From Kiritimatiellia bacterium (GTDB lineage Bacteria > Verrucomicrobiota > Kiritimatiellia > CAIQIC01 > JAGNIJ01), in assembly GCA_018001225.1 (NCBI GenBank), contig JAGNIJ010000005.1:57230-121229 (forward strand): a stretch of 64,000 nt of DNA, in the 5' to 3' direction. This document shows, piece after piece, positions 50,343-58,314 of this stretch (within the stretch, counting starts at the first letter, position 1; each line of letters starts with the position of its first letter). The notes under the pieces were generated by a model. It ran no database searches, was not told the origin of the DNA, and was given only the letters and a program-made list of their open reading frames with translations. The position numbers were made by a program, and so were the translations under genes.

Positions 50343-51299
50343 ATGCAGAACCTGATCACATTGAAGGAGTGGACGCCGGCGCAGATCCTGGACGTCATCG
50401 CGCTGGCCCGGGAAATCAAGAAGAACCCGTCGCGGTTCGCAAAGACGCTGGAGGGGAAGACCCTTCTCATGATCTTCGAGAAGCCCAGCCTGCGGACGCG
50501 GGTTTCGTTCGAGACCGGCATGACCCAGCTCGGCGGCCACGCGATCTTCTACGACACCAGCACCTCGCCCCTCGGCGCGGGCAAGGAGAGCGTCTACGAC
50601 ACGGTCAAGACCGTCAGCCGGTACGTGGACCTGATCATGGCGCGGCTGTTCGAGCACGCCAAGATCGAGGAAATGGCCCGGCAGGCCACGGTGCCCGTCA
50701 TCAACGCCCTGACTAATTTCGCGCACCCCTGCCAGATCCTGGGCGACCTGATGACGATCCAGGAGAAGAAGAAAACGCTCAAGGGGCTGACCCTCGCCTA
50801 CCTGGGCGACGGGAACAACAACGTGACGCACTCGCTGCTCTACGGCTGCGCCAAGATGGGGCTCCACATCCGGGTCGGCTGCCCGGCGGGCAAGGAGTAC
50901 AGCCCGGACGCGGGCGTGGTGAAGGACGCCGTCCAGATCGCCCGGAAATCGAAGAGCACCGTCAAGATCACGCACGAACCGGGCGAAGCGATACGCGACG
51001 CCGACGTGGTGTACACGGATTCCTGGATGAGCTACCACGTCCCTCCCCACCAGCTCGACGAGCGGGTGAAGAAGTTCACGCCGTTCCAGGTCAACGCCGC
51101 CCTGATGAAGCGGGCCCGCAAGGACGCCATCTTCATGAACTGCCTGCCGGCGCTTCGCGGATACGAGCAGACGGCCGAGGTCATCGACGGGCCGCAGTCG
51201 GTGGTGTTCGACGAGGCCGAGAACCGGCTGCACATCCAGAAAGCGGTCATGATCAAACTGATGGAGCAGCGCAAGCGCGGTGCCGGGGAAAAGGACTGA
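50343..51299 (+). CDS. argF: Ornithine carbamoyltransferase-family protein with variant motifs
   Basis: A protein of 318 residues. The carbamoyl-phosphate motif 'FEKPSLRTRVSFE', the 'HPCQILGDLMTI' loop and the Rossmann-like ornithine domain ('LAYLGDGNNNVTHSLLYG') place it firmly in the OTC/ATC family, the arginine-pathway enzyme converting ornithine and carbamoyl phosphate to citrulline. Two substrate-side motifs are unusual: the usual 'D.WVSMG' ornithine loop is 'TDSWMSYHVPP', and the usual 'MHCLPA' is 'MNCLPA'. The catalytic Cys, Leu and Pro remain. Arginine biosynthesis is the default call, but a different amine acceptor is possible. GAGAGG precedes the ATG. It lies 7 bases upstream of the glycosyltransferase gene. 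Confidence 0.85.
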   Translation: MQNLITLKEWTPAQILDVIALAREIKKNPSRFAKTLEGKTLLMIFEKPSLRTRVSFETGMTQLGGHAIFYDTSTSPLGAGKESVYDTVKTVSRYVDLIMARLFEHAKIEEMARQATVPVINALTNFAHPCQILGDLMTIQEKKKTLKGLTLAYLGDGNNNVTHSLLYGCAKMGLHIRVGCPAGKEYSPDAGVVKDAVQIARKSKSTVKITHEPGEAIRDADVVYTDSWMSYHVPPHQLDERVKKFTPFQVNAALMKRARKDAIFMNCLPALRGYEQTAEVIDGPQSVVFDEAENRLHIQKAVMIKLMEQRKRGAGEKD

Positions 51300-51306
51300 T
51301 CCCCGC

Positions 51307-52332
51307 ATGGCCTCCCCCCGCGTCCTCGTGGTCAAATTGAGCTCGCTGGGGGACCTGTTCCACGCCCTGCCGGCGGTCCGCGCGATCCGCGAGGGGCTGG
51401 ACGCCCGCGTAGACTGGGTGACCCAAACCGAGTACGCGGAGTTGGTCCGCTGCTTCACGGACGTCGAACGGGTGATCCCTTTCCCGCGCCGGGAATTCCC
51501 GCGCGGCGGGCTGACCTTTCTCCGGGCCCTGCGCGAGCGCTCCTACGACATGGTCCTGGATTTCCAGGGCCTGCTGAAAAGCGCGATGGTCGCGTGGCTG
51601 GCCCGCTCTCCGCGGCGCATCGGGCCGGCGTGCGGCCGTGAAGGTTCGGCGCGCCTCTACACCGAGCGCGCCGGGCCGCCCGACCGGTCGCGCCACGCGG
51701 TGGAGCAGGGGCTGGACCTCGCCCGGCATCTCGGCCTGCCGGTCTCCACTCCGGTTTTCCCGGTTCGGTTCCCGCCGGTCGATTTTCCCCTGCCCGGCCC
51801 GCGCGTGGCGCTGGTGCCGTGCTCGCGCTGGCCGACCAAAAACTGGCCGCCGGACCTGTTCTACGATGTGGCGCGCGGCCTGCAGGAGCAGGGGGCGTCG
51901 GTCTTCCTCTTCGGCTCGCCGGAGGACCAGGCCACCTGCGCGGCGATCGAGCGGGGGTTGTCCGGAAACATCGCCGACCTGTGCGGCCGCACGTCGCTGG
52001 TCGAACTGGGCGGCTGGATGGCCGGCATGGACCTGGTGATCTCCGTGGATTCCGGGCCGATGCACATCGCCGCCGCCCTGGGCCGGCCGGTGCTCGCCGT
52101 GTTCGGGCCGACCGATCCCGCCCGAACCGGCCCCTACGGGCCGATGCACCGGGTCCTGCTCGCGGACGACTGCCCCTGCCGCCCGTGCTACAAGCGGGCC
52201 TGCGAACGCGAGGACCTCGCCTGCCTGCGGCATATCTCCCCGGACCTCGTGCTGCGGAGCGCGCTGGAGATGTTGCATGCGCGCGGAGACGCGAGACCGG
52301 AAAGCGTGCAGCAGATCCCGCCTGGACTCTGA
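51307..52332 (+). CDS. Glycosyltransferase family 9 (heptosyltransferase-like)
   Basis: A protein of 341 residues. The opening 'LVVKLSSLGDLFHALPAVRA' is the hallmark of WaaC/WaaF-type heptosyltransferases, and 'VISVDSGPMHIAAALGRPV', 'LAVFGPTDPARTGPYG' and 'CRPCYKRAC' complete the GT-B C-terminal domain. The enzyme would add heptose (or another nucleotide-activated sugar) to a lipopolysaccharide core on the inner face of the membrane. The start at 51307 (MASPRVLVV) gives the family N-terminus. It follows argF closely, so it may be co-transcribed. The acceptor is unknown. Confidence 0.9.
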   Translation: MASPRVLVVKLSSLGDLFHALPAVRAIREGLDARVDWVTQTEYAELVRCFTDVERVIPFPRREFPRGGLTFLRALRERSYDMVLDFQGLLKSAMVAWLARSPRRIGPACGREGSARLYTERAGPPDRSRHAVEQGLDLARHLGLPVSTPVFPVRFPPVDFPLPGPRVALVPCSRWPTKNWPPDLFYDVARGLQEQGASVFLFGSPEDQATCAAIERGLSGNIADLCGRTSLVELGGWMAGMDLVISVDSGPMHIAAALGRPVLAVFGPTDPARTGPYGPMHRVLLADDCPCRPCYKRACEREDLACLRHISPDLVLRSALEMLHARGDARPESVQQIPPGL

Positions 52333-52399
52333 CGCCGCCCTGATCCTTCAGCCGCCCCCGCCGCCGGCGCACGGGCCGGGTTCCCCCGAACGCGCCGCG

Positions 52400-53374
52400 T
52401 CATTCGTTCCCGGCATGGAAGGGGAGTTCGCCCTCCCCGCGCGCCGGGAGGGGCCCTTCGCCCGCTTTTTTCCTGTAGACCCGCACGTAATCCACCAGCA
52501 TTTCGGCGGGGAAACGGGTATTCCTGTCCGGGTTCCCCGCAAAGTGCCCTCCCACAGCCAGATTGATGATGATGTAGAACGGCCGGTCGAACGGGGCGGG
52601 CCATGGATTGAGGTCCGCCTCGCGGCTGGGCCTCACGCCCTTGCTTCCGTCGGTCTGGCTGCTGCTCCACCAGAACGCCTGTGTTGCGCAGGTGTGCCCG
52701 TCCACGCTCCAGCGGATCACGCCGGGCTCCCATTCGATGGCGTAGACATGGAATTCCCCGATGGTTTGTTCGTCCGGCAGCTTGTACTCCCAGCTCGCCT
52801 GTGTGTGGGCGGGCCATCGAGCCCCGAAATGGACGGCACCGAGCACCGTGCGCGGCTCCTGTCCCCGCGCCTCCATGATGTCGATCTCTCCGGAGGCGGC
52901 CCACGTGCCGTAGGTGTCGTCCTGCGGCATCATCCAGAGGGCCGGCCAGAGGCCCTGGCCGGTCGGCAGCAGGGCGCGGAATTCAAACCGGCCGTACGTC
53001 TGATTGAACAGCGCCGTGCCGTCGTTCCGGCGGGTCTTCACGCGGGCGGACGTGTAGCCGCAGCCGTGCAGCGACTCCTTCTGCGCGCGGAGGTGCAGCC
53101 GCCCGCCCTCCACGAACGCGTTGGAGGGCTCGCGGGTGTAGTACTGGAGTTCGGCGTTTCCCCAGCCGCTGATCCACTGGTTGGCGTCGTAGGAGTAATA
53201 CCCGTTGCCGATGTCGTGGTCCCACCGGGCCCCGTCAAGGGCCCGCCCGTCGAACTCGTCGTGCCAGACCAGCACCCAGGGAGACGGATCCTCGATCTCG
53301 CCGCCGCGACTCGGCGCCGCCACCAGGGCCAGCCCCAGGAAGGCCAGGATGCCCAGCGTCAGGATTCGGTCCAT
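52400..53374 (-). CDS. Secreted GH16 endo-beta-glucanase/laminarinase-like enzyme
   Basis: A protein of 324 residues with a signal peptide (MDRILTLGILAFLGLALVAAP). The catalytic motif 'GEIDIMEARG' (E-x-D-x-x-E: nucleophile and acid/base) is intact, flanked by 'GRFEFRALLPTGQGLWPALW' and 'YAIEWEPGVIRWSVDGH', with the concluding 'PFYIIINLAVGGHFAG'. GH16 enzymes cut beta-1,3- and mixed beta-glucans or related algal polysaccharides. Ribosome site GGAG...GGAG lies upstream of the ATG. The gene is convergent with the glycosyltransferase and divergent from rpsO. Substrate is inferred as a laminarin- or lichenan-type glucan. Confidence 0.92.
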   Translation of the reverse strand: MDRILTLGILAFLGLALVAAPSRGGEIEDPSPWVLVWHDEFDGRALDGARWDHDIGNGYYSYDANQWISGWGNAELQYYTREPSNAFVEGGRLHLRAQKESLHGCGYTSARVKTRRNDGTALFNQTYGRFEFRALLPTGQGLWPALWMMPQDDTYGTWAASGEIDIMEARGQEPRTVLGAVHFGARWPAHTQASWEYKLPDEQTIGEFHVYAIEWEPGVIRWSVDGHTCATQAFWWSSSQTDGSKGVRPSREADLNPWPAPFDRPFYIIINLAVGGHFAGNPDRNTRFPAEMLVDYVRVYRKKAGEGPLPARGEGELPFHAGNE

Positions 53375-53405
53375 GCCATACTCCTTCTCCCGGATGCTTT
53401 TTCCT

Positions 53406-53434
53406 TTGACACCTTCCAAGTGCGCCGGTATGGT
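53406..53434 (+). promoter_or_regulatory. Sigma70-type promoter of rpsO-pnp
   Basis: TTGACA (53406-53411), a 17-base spacer, then TATGGT (53429-53434). Transcription would start near 53441, about 58 bases before the rpsO ATG. It is the clearest housekeeping promoter in the window. Confidence 0.6.
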
Positions 53435-53498
53435 GTGCCCGACAAAAGCAAAAGGAAAGAGAAGAAAGTAACAACCAGAACAGGTCTGGAATAAGGTT

Positions 53499-53762
53499 AT
53501 GGCAAGCGCAATCAAGGCGGAAATCAAGCAAGAGTACCAGCTGCACGACAAGGACACCGGGTCCGCGGAAGTGCAGGTGGCGCTGCTCTCCAAGCGGATC
53601 AAGGATCTGACCGGGCACCTTCAGAGCCATTCGAAGGATCACAGCTCGCGCCGGGGCCTGATCGTCATGGTGAGCAAGCGGCGGCGCTTGCTGGATTACC
53701 TCATGCGAACGCACGAGGACCGGTACAAGACGCTCGTCGAGCGCCTTGGCTTGCGTCGGTAG
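53499..53762 (+). CDS. rpsO: 30S ribosomal protein S15
   Basis: A protein of 87 residues and full length for S15. The signature '[20 protein letters not shown]', '[20 protein letters not shown]' and '[13 protein letters not shown]' is complete. It binds 16S rRNA and nucleates the platform of the small subunit. It is followed 106 bases later by pnp, the classic rpsO-pnp order in which S15 and PNPase levels are linked. Confidence 0.98.
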   Translation: MASAIKAEIKQEYQLHDKDTGSAEVQVALLSKRIKDLTGHLQSHSKDHSSRRGLIVMVSKRRRLLDYLMRTHEDRYKTLVERLGLRR

Positions 53763-53868
53763 CCCCTTCCGTAATGGAATTCCCGAGTCGAACCCGGCCC
53801 GGGGTCTTTTCAGGCCCGGCCCGGGGCCTCCGCCCGCCCTTCCAGCCCTGTAGAAAGACAAGGAGAAC

Positions 53869-55974
53869 ATGAACATCAAGCAACAGAAACACGTGGACGT
53901 CGCCGTCGGCGGGAAGACCATCCGGTTCGAATCGGGCGTACTGGCCCAGCAGGCCGCGGGCGCCGCGACGTGCCGCCTCGGCGATACCGTCGTCTTTTCG
54001 GCCGTCACGACCGGCAAGAGCAAGCGCGAGGGGATCGATTTCTTCCCGCTGCAGGTCGAGTTCCGCGAGAAGACCTACGCGGCCGGCCGCTTCCCCGGCG
54101 GCTACTTCAAGCGCGAGGCCCGGCCGTCCGAGAAGGAAATCCTGACGGCCCGCATGACCGACCGGCCGATCCGCCCGCTTTTCCCCGAGGGGTTCTTCGA
54201 CGAGGTCCAGGTCAACAACGCCATGCTCTGCGCCGACGGCGAGAACGAGTCGGACATCCCCTGCATCAATGCCGCCAGCGCGGCCCTGACGCTCTCCGAG
54301 CTGCCCTTCCGGGGGCCGGTCGGCGCCGTGCGCGTCGGCCGCATCGACGGCCAGTTCGTGTTGAACCCGACGCACAGCGAAATCGAGAAGAGCGACCTGA
54401 ACCTGATCTATGTCGCCTCGCGCGACCTGCCGCTGATGATCGAGGGTACCGCCCAGGAGATCAGCGACGCGGACATCGTCGCCGCCATGAAGTTCGGCCA
54501 CGAGGCCGTCGTCAAGCTGGTGGACGCCCAGCTCGAGCTGCGCCGGCTGTTCGGCCTGCCCGAGAAGAAGATCCAGGACAAGCCCGTGCCGGAGGATATC
54601 CTGCAGAAGGCCCGCGAACTGGCGGCCGCGGACATCGCGCAGGCGCTGGACATCGACGACAAGCAGACCCGGGGCGCCCGCCTCGCGGAGATCGGCGACG
54701 CCCTCAAGGCCAAGCTGCTCGAAGGAAAGCCGGACCTGGACGACGTGACCTGGAAGCGCACCTTCGACTCCCTGGAGATCGAATGCGTCCGGTCGCTGGT
54801 CCTCGACAAGGGCCGCCGCATCGGCGGCCGCGCGTTCGACCAGCTGCGCCCGCTGCATGCCGAGGTCGGCCTGCTGCCCCGCACGCACGGCTCGGCCCTG
54901 TTCAGCCGCGGCGAGACCCAGGCCCTGGCGACGATCACGCTGGGCACGGGGTCCGACGCCCAGGAGATGGACGCGCTGACCGGCGGCCCGGACGAGAAGC
55001 GCTTCATGCTGCACTACAATTTCCCGCCCTACAGCGTGGGCGAGGTCGGCCGCCTCGGCGGCGTCGGCCGCCGCGAGATCGGCCACGGCGCCCTCGCCGA
55101 GCGGTCCATCGCCCCCATGATGCCCAAGGATTACCCGTACACGGTCCGCGTGGTCTCCGAGATCATGGGCTCCAACGGCTCCTCCTCCATGGCCAGCATC
55201 TGCGCCGGCACCCTGGCGCTGATGGACGCGGGCGTGCCGCTGACCAAGCCGGTCGCCGGCATCTCGATCGGCCTGTTCACGGCCCCGGGCAAGGCCCAGC
55301 TGGTCACCGATATCCTGGGCGCCGAGGACCATTGCGGCGACATGGACTTCAAGGTCGCCGGCACGCGGGACGGCATCACGGGCTTCCAGGTGGACCTGAA
55401 GATCCCCGGCCTGACGTGGGAACTGGTCGCGGGCGCCTTCGCCCAGGCCAGGGCCGCGCGGTCGAAGATCCTGGACATCATGCAGGGCGCGATCGAGAAG
55501 CCGCGGCCGGACCTGTCCCCGTACGCGCCGCGGATCACCGTGCTCAAGATCAACCCCGAGAAGATCGGCGCCCTGATCGGTCCCGGCGGCAAGAACATCC
55601 GCCGCATCACCGACACCACGGGCGTGCAGATCGACATCGAGGACGACGGCAGCGTCCATATTTTCAGCGCCGACAAGGACGCGATGGACGCGGCCGTGCG
55701 CGAGGTCTCGATGGTCACGGCGGAAGCCGAGCCGGGCAAGCTCTACCAGGGCACGGTCACGGGCGTGAAGGAATTCGGCGCGTTCGTCGAGATCCTGCCC
55801 GGCCAGGAGGGCCTGGTGCACATCAGCGAACTGGCCAACTTCCGCGTCAAGCGCACCGAGGACGTCGTCAAGGTCGGCGACCTGGTCTGGGTGAAGTGCT
55901 TGAGCGTCGACGAGAGCGGCAAGATCCGCTTGAGCCGCAAGGCCGCCCTCGAGGAGAAGGACGCCAAGTCCTGA
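53869..55974 (+). CDS. pnp: Polyribonucleotide nucleotidyltransferase
   Basis: A protein of 701 residues: two RNase PH domains, an alpha-helical linker, then KH ('[20 protein letters not shown]') and S1 ('[20 protein letters not shown]', '[20 protein letters not shown]') domains. The first core has '[20 protein letters not shown]' and the second has '[19 protein letters not shown]' and '[20 protein letters not shown]', with conserved catalytic Asp residues. It phosphorolytically degrades RNA 3' to 5' and can add tails. AAGGAG precedes the ATG. The intergenic gap to rpsO has inverted GGCCCGGGG stretches that may be processed. Confidence 0.98.
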   Translation: MNIKQQKHVDVAVGGKTIRFESGVLAQQAAGAATCRLGDTVVFSAVTTGKSKREGIDFFPLQVEFREKTYAAGRFPGGYFKREARPSEKEILTARMTDRPIRPLFPEGFFDEVQVNNAMLCADGENESDIPCINAASAALTLSELPFRGPVGAVRVGRIDGQFVLNPTHSEIEKSDLNLIYVASRDLPLMIEGTAQEISDADIVAAMKFGHEAVVKLVDAQLELRRLFGLPEKKIQDKPVPEDILQKARELAAADIAQALDIDDKQTRGARLAEIGDALKAKLLEGKPDLDDVTWKRTFDSLEIECVRSLVLDKGRRIGGRAFDQLRPLHAEVGLLPRTHGSALFSRGETQALATITLGTGSDAQEMDALTGGPDEKRFMLHYNFPPYSVGEVGRLGGVGRREIGHGALAERSIAPMMPKDYPYTVRVVSEIMGSNGSSSMASICAGTLALMDAGVPLTKPVAGISIGLFTAPGKAQLVTDILGAEDHCGDMDFKVAGTRDGITGFQVDLKIPGLTWELVAGAFAQARAARSKILDIMQGAIEKPRPDLSPYAPRITVLKINPEKIGALIGPGGKNIRRITDTTGVQIDIEDDGSVHIFSADKDAMDAAVREVSMVTAEAEPGKLYQGTVTGVKEFGAFVEILPGQEGLVHISELANFRVKRTEDVVKVGDLVWVKCLSVDESGKIRLSRKAALEEKDAKS

Positions 55975-55988
55975 TCCGGAAACGGTTG

Positions 55989-56081
55989 AACCACGGAGGG
56001 CACGGAGAACACGGAGAGAGCAGCCTATCCAGCCGCTGATCGTCTCCGTTCATCCTCCGTGCCTCTGTGTCCTCTGTGGTT
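55989..56081. repeat. Inverted-repeat intergenic element ('CCACGGAGGGCACGGAG' type)
   Basis: Left arm AACCACGGAGGGCACGGAG plus AACACGGAGA (55989-56016) and right arm TCTCCG...CCTCCGTGCCTCTGTGTCCT...GTGGTT (56043-56081). The arms are imperfect inverted copies with an 11-base internal periodicity (CACGGAG). It lies 27 bases before nth. Confidence 0.75.
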
Positions 56082-56107
56082 GTTCCCCTGTTCTCGAGGC
56101 TCGAATC

Positions 56108-56752
56108 ATGAAAGTCACCGCGTTACTCAAGCGGCGCGCCGCCGAGGTGCTGAAGCGCCTGCTCGCGGAATATCCCGACGCGGACTGCGAGCTGGACTTC
56201 TCGAATCCCCTGGAACTCGTGATGGCCGCGATCCTGTCTGCCCAGTGCACGGACAAGCGGGTCAACCTGGTCACCCCGACGCTGTTCCGGAAGTACCGGT
56301 CGGCGGCCGACTGGGCCCGGACGCCGCAGGCGACCCTGGAGAAGGAGATCCGCTCCACGGGGTTCTACCGCAACAAGGCGAAGAACATCCGTGCGCTGGG
56401 CGCCGCGCTGGCGAAGCAGTTCGGCGGCAAGTTGCCCGAAGACCTGGACACGCTCATCACGCTGCCCGGGATCGGGCGGAAGACCGCCAACCTGCTGCTG
56501 GTCTCCGCGTTCGGCAGGCCCGGGATTATCGTCGACACGCATTTCAAGCGGCTGTCCGCGCGGCTGGGATTCACCGACCACGAGGATCCCGACAAGATCG
56601 AGTTCGACCTCAAGGCCATCGTGCCGGAGAAGGACTGGGGGGCCTGGTCGCACGCGATGGTCTTCCATGGGCGGCGCTGCTGTTATGCCCGGAAGCCGGA
56701 GTGCCCGCGGTGCCCGGTCCGGGACCTGTGCCCGTCAGCCGGGAAGGTGTGA
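56108..56752 (+). CDS. nth: Endonuclease III (DNA glycosylase/AP lyase)
   Basis: A protein of 214 residues. The helix-hairpin-helix 'TLPGIGRKTANLLLVSAFG' contains the catalytic Lys, 'IIVDTHFKRLSARLG' the catalytic Asp, and the C-terminal 'CCYARKPECPRCPVRDLC' gives the C-x6-C-x2-C-x5-C [4Fe-4S] cluster. It removes oxidised pyrimidines and nicks abasic sites. Length is normal. The sequence is well conserved, so function is secure. Confidence 0.96.
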   Translation: MKVTALLKRRAAEVLKRLLAEYPDADCELDFSNPLELVMAAILSAQCTDKRVNLVTPTLFRKYRSAADWARTPQATLEKEIRSTGFYRNKAKNIRALGAALAKQFGGKLPEDLDTLITLPGIGRKTANLLLVSAFGRPGIIVDTHFKRLSARLGFTDHEDPDKIEFDLKAIVPEKDWGAWSHAMVFHGRRCCYARKPECPRCPVRDLCPSAGKV

Positions 56753-56782
56753 TGGCGGTGACTCCGGTTTCGGTCCGAGCCG

Positions 56783-56802
56783 ACCGGCTGGAGGCCGGTT
56801 TT
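56783..56802 (+). terminator. Weak terminator-like hairpin after nth
   Basis: ACCGGC (56783-56788) and GCCGGT (56794-56799) with a TGGAG loop, then TTT. Stem and U tract are short, so termination may be partial. The 124-base gap to the next gene holds nothing else I can name. Confidence 0.35.
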
Positions 56803-56876
56803 CCTTGCGTTTTGCGGGGGGGCGGGTTATGCAGGCTGGCGGATGCGCTGCGGATGGCGCGAAGAGGATTTCCGAA

Positions 56877-57896
56877 ATGAACAAGATGATAGCGATGGCC
56901 TTCGCGGCGGTGTTGTGCGGCATTCTCCCGGCGCGGGCCCAGGAGGACACCAAGCCCGTCGAAGCCGCCGAACTGATCCGCAGCCCGCAGAAATATTGGG
57001 CCCGGAGCTTCGTCTTCGCCGACACCTTGAGGACGCATCCGGCCGGCGGCCTGGTCAAGCTCGACGACCGGCGCTACGTATCTTTTTCCACGGTCACGGC
57101 CGGCAAGTGTTACGTGGCGGCGGAACTGGTGAACGCGCTGAACGACCTGCCGCTGGACCGCCGGTACCAGTTCCTCGGCACGGTGATCCAGTACGGGCGG
57201 CGTTTCTACATCATTGTCCGCGGCGTGTCCGCCTCGCTGGAGGCGGGCGAGCTGACGCTCGACTGGTCGCAGATCGCCGGCTCGCCGGCCGAGTACATGA
57301 AGAACCAGGCCCTGCGGCCGGTCTTCGACATCCTGACCCTTGCCGAGAGCGCGCACGTAGCCTACGCGGAGGAGAAGGGCGTGGCGCTGGCCGAGTTGTA
57401 TGATCCCCGCTCGCCGCACTATGGGCAGGCGCTCGGCCTGATGCGAAGCACGATCATGGCGCAGGAGCAGAAGATCAAGTTGACGGCCTCGGAAATGCTG
57501 GCCGAGTACCTGTTCCAGATGCTGGTGGCCCGTCACCCGGCATCGGCGAAGCCGGCGGAGGCGGCCGTAGCCCCGGCGGCGGAGCCGTCCGCGCCGGAGT
57601 CTCCGGCCGTGGAAGCGCCCGCGCCGGCCCCGGCCGAGCCGTCCGCGACCGTCGAGCCGCCCGTGGAGGAAAAGCCCAGGCGCCTGACCCGGGCGGAGCG
57701 CCGCGAGTTGGCCCGCCAGAAGAAAGCCGCGGCGGCCGCGGAGAAGGCGGAGCAGAAGCGCCGGGCCGCCGAGCCTCCCGCGAGCGAGGAAGCTGCCGGG
57801 CTCGGGGCTCCCGTCGAGGCGACGCGGCTGGAGATCCCCGACCCTCCCGCGGAAGCGCCCGCGGCCAATCCCGAACCGGAATCGCCCGCGCCCTGA
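56877..57896 (+). CDS. Exported protein of unknown function with Ala/Pro- and Lys/Glu-rich tail
   Basis: A protein of 339 residues. A signal peptide (MIAMAFAAVLCGILPARAQ) is followed by a globular domain (about 25-215) with 'AELIRSPQKYWARSFVFADT', 'YVSFSTVTAGKCYVAAELV' and 'RRFYIIVRGVSASLEAGELT', which I do not recognise. From about 220 the sequence is Pro/Ala-rich ('APAPAPAEPSATVEPPVEEK'), then strongly basic and coiled-coil-like ('LTRAERRELARQKKAAAAAE'). AGAGGA precedes the ATG. It is probably envelope-associated. Confidence 0.75.
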   Translation: MNKMIAMAFAAVLCGILPARAQEDTKPVEAAELIRSPQKYWARSFVFADTLRTHPAGGLVKLDDRRYVSFSTVTAGKCYVAAELVNALNDLPLDRRYQFLGTVIQYGRRFYIIVRGVSASLEAGELTLDWSQIAGSPAEYMKNQALRPVFDILTLAESAHVAYAEEKGVALAELYDPRSPHYGQALGLMRSTIMAQEQKIKLTASEMLAEYLFQMLVARHPASAKPAEAAVAPAAEPSAPESPAVEAPAPAPAEPSATVEPPVEEKPRRLTRAERRELARQKKAAAAAEKAEQKRRAAEPPASEEAAGLGAPVEATRLEIPDPPAEAPAANPEPESPAP

Positions 57897-57955
57897 AGCA
57901 GGGATTTGCGCGCGTCAATCGCCGTGCTAGACTGAAGCCGTGTCGACCGAATCGC

Positions 57956-58030
57956 GCCAGCTTAGCTCAGTGGCAGAGCTACTGATTTGTAATCAGTGGG
58001 TCCCCGGTTCGAATCCGGGAGCTGGCTCCA
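57956..58030 (+). tRNA. tRNA-Thr (anticodon UGU)
   Basis: The acceptor arms GCCAGCT...AGCTGGC pair fully, the D loop contains AGCTCAGTGGCAGAGC, the anticodon loop TTTGTAA carries UGU (Thr), and the T arm is CCCGG-TTCGAAT-CCGGG. A 3' CCA is encoded. It is isolated from other tRNAs. Confidence 0.97.
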
Positions 58031-58161
58031 GCCTGCTGTACGCATCCACCGGTACGATCCCCGCTTGGACGGCCCTGACGAATGTGACGGACCTCGATGA
58101 CAGCAGCCTGTTCCTGCAGGCCGTCTTTGCAAACCCGTAGCCCCCGGCGGCCGGATCGTTC

Positions 58162-58269
58162 AGGGACGAAACGTCCTGTCCGCGCAGGGCGGGAAACCCG
58201 CGGCGTGCGCTCGCCCGTAGCGCCGTCTCGCCTCGAGGCGAGCGCCTGAACGCCCTCGGCTCGAGGGCG
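58162..58269. repeat. Dense palindromic intergenic element between tRNA-Thr and the sensor kinase
   Basis: Three stems occur in about 110 bases: CAGGGACG-AA-ACGTCCTG near 58162, the perfect 16-base palindrome CTCGCCTCGAGGCGAG at 58227-58242, and GCCCTCG-GCT-CGAGGGC at 58252-58268. The GTAGCGCC segment before the palindrome resembles the GTAGGGGCG motif at 38078. No gene is supported. Confidence 0.55.
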
Positions 58270-58314
58270 AGCCGGGGCTGCGGCCCTCGGAATCATCAAG
58301 CCGGCATTGAAGTT

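Noticed and set aside
53701..55821. A 706-codon frame antisense to pnp
   Set aside because: The forward strand encodes a complete PNPase; the antisense translation is Gly/Arg/Asp-rich without domains.
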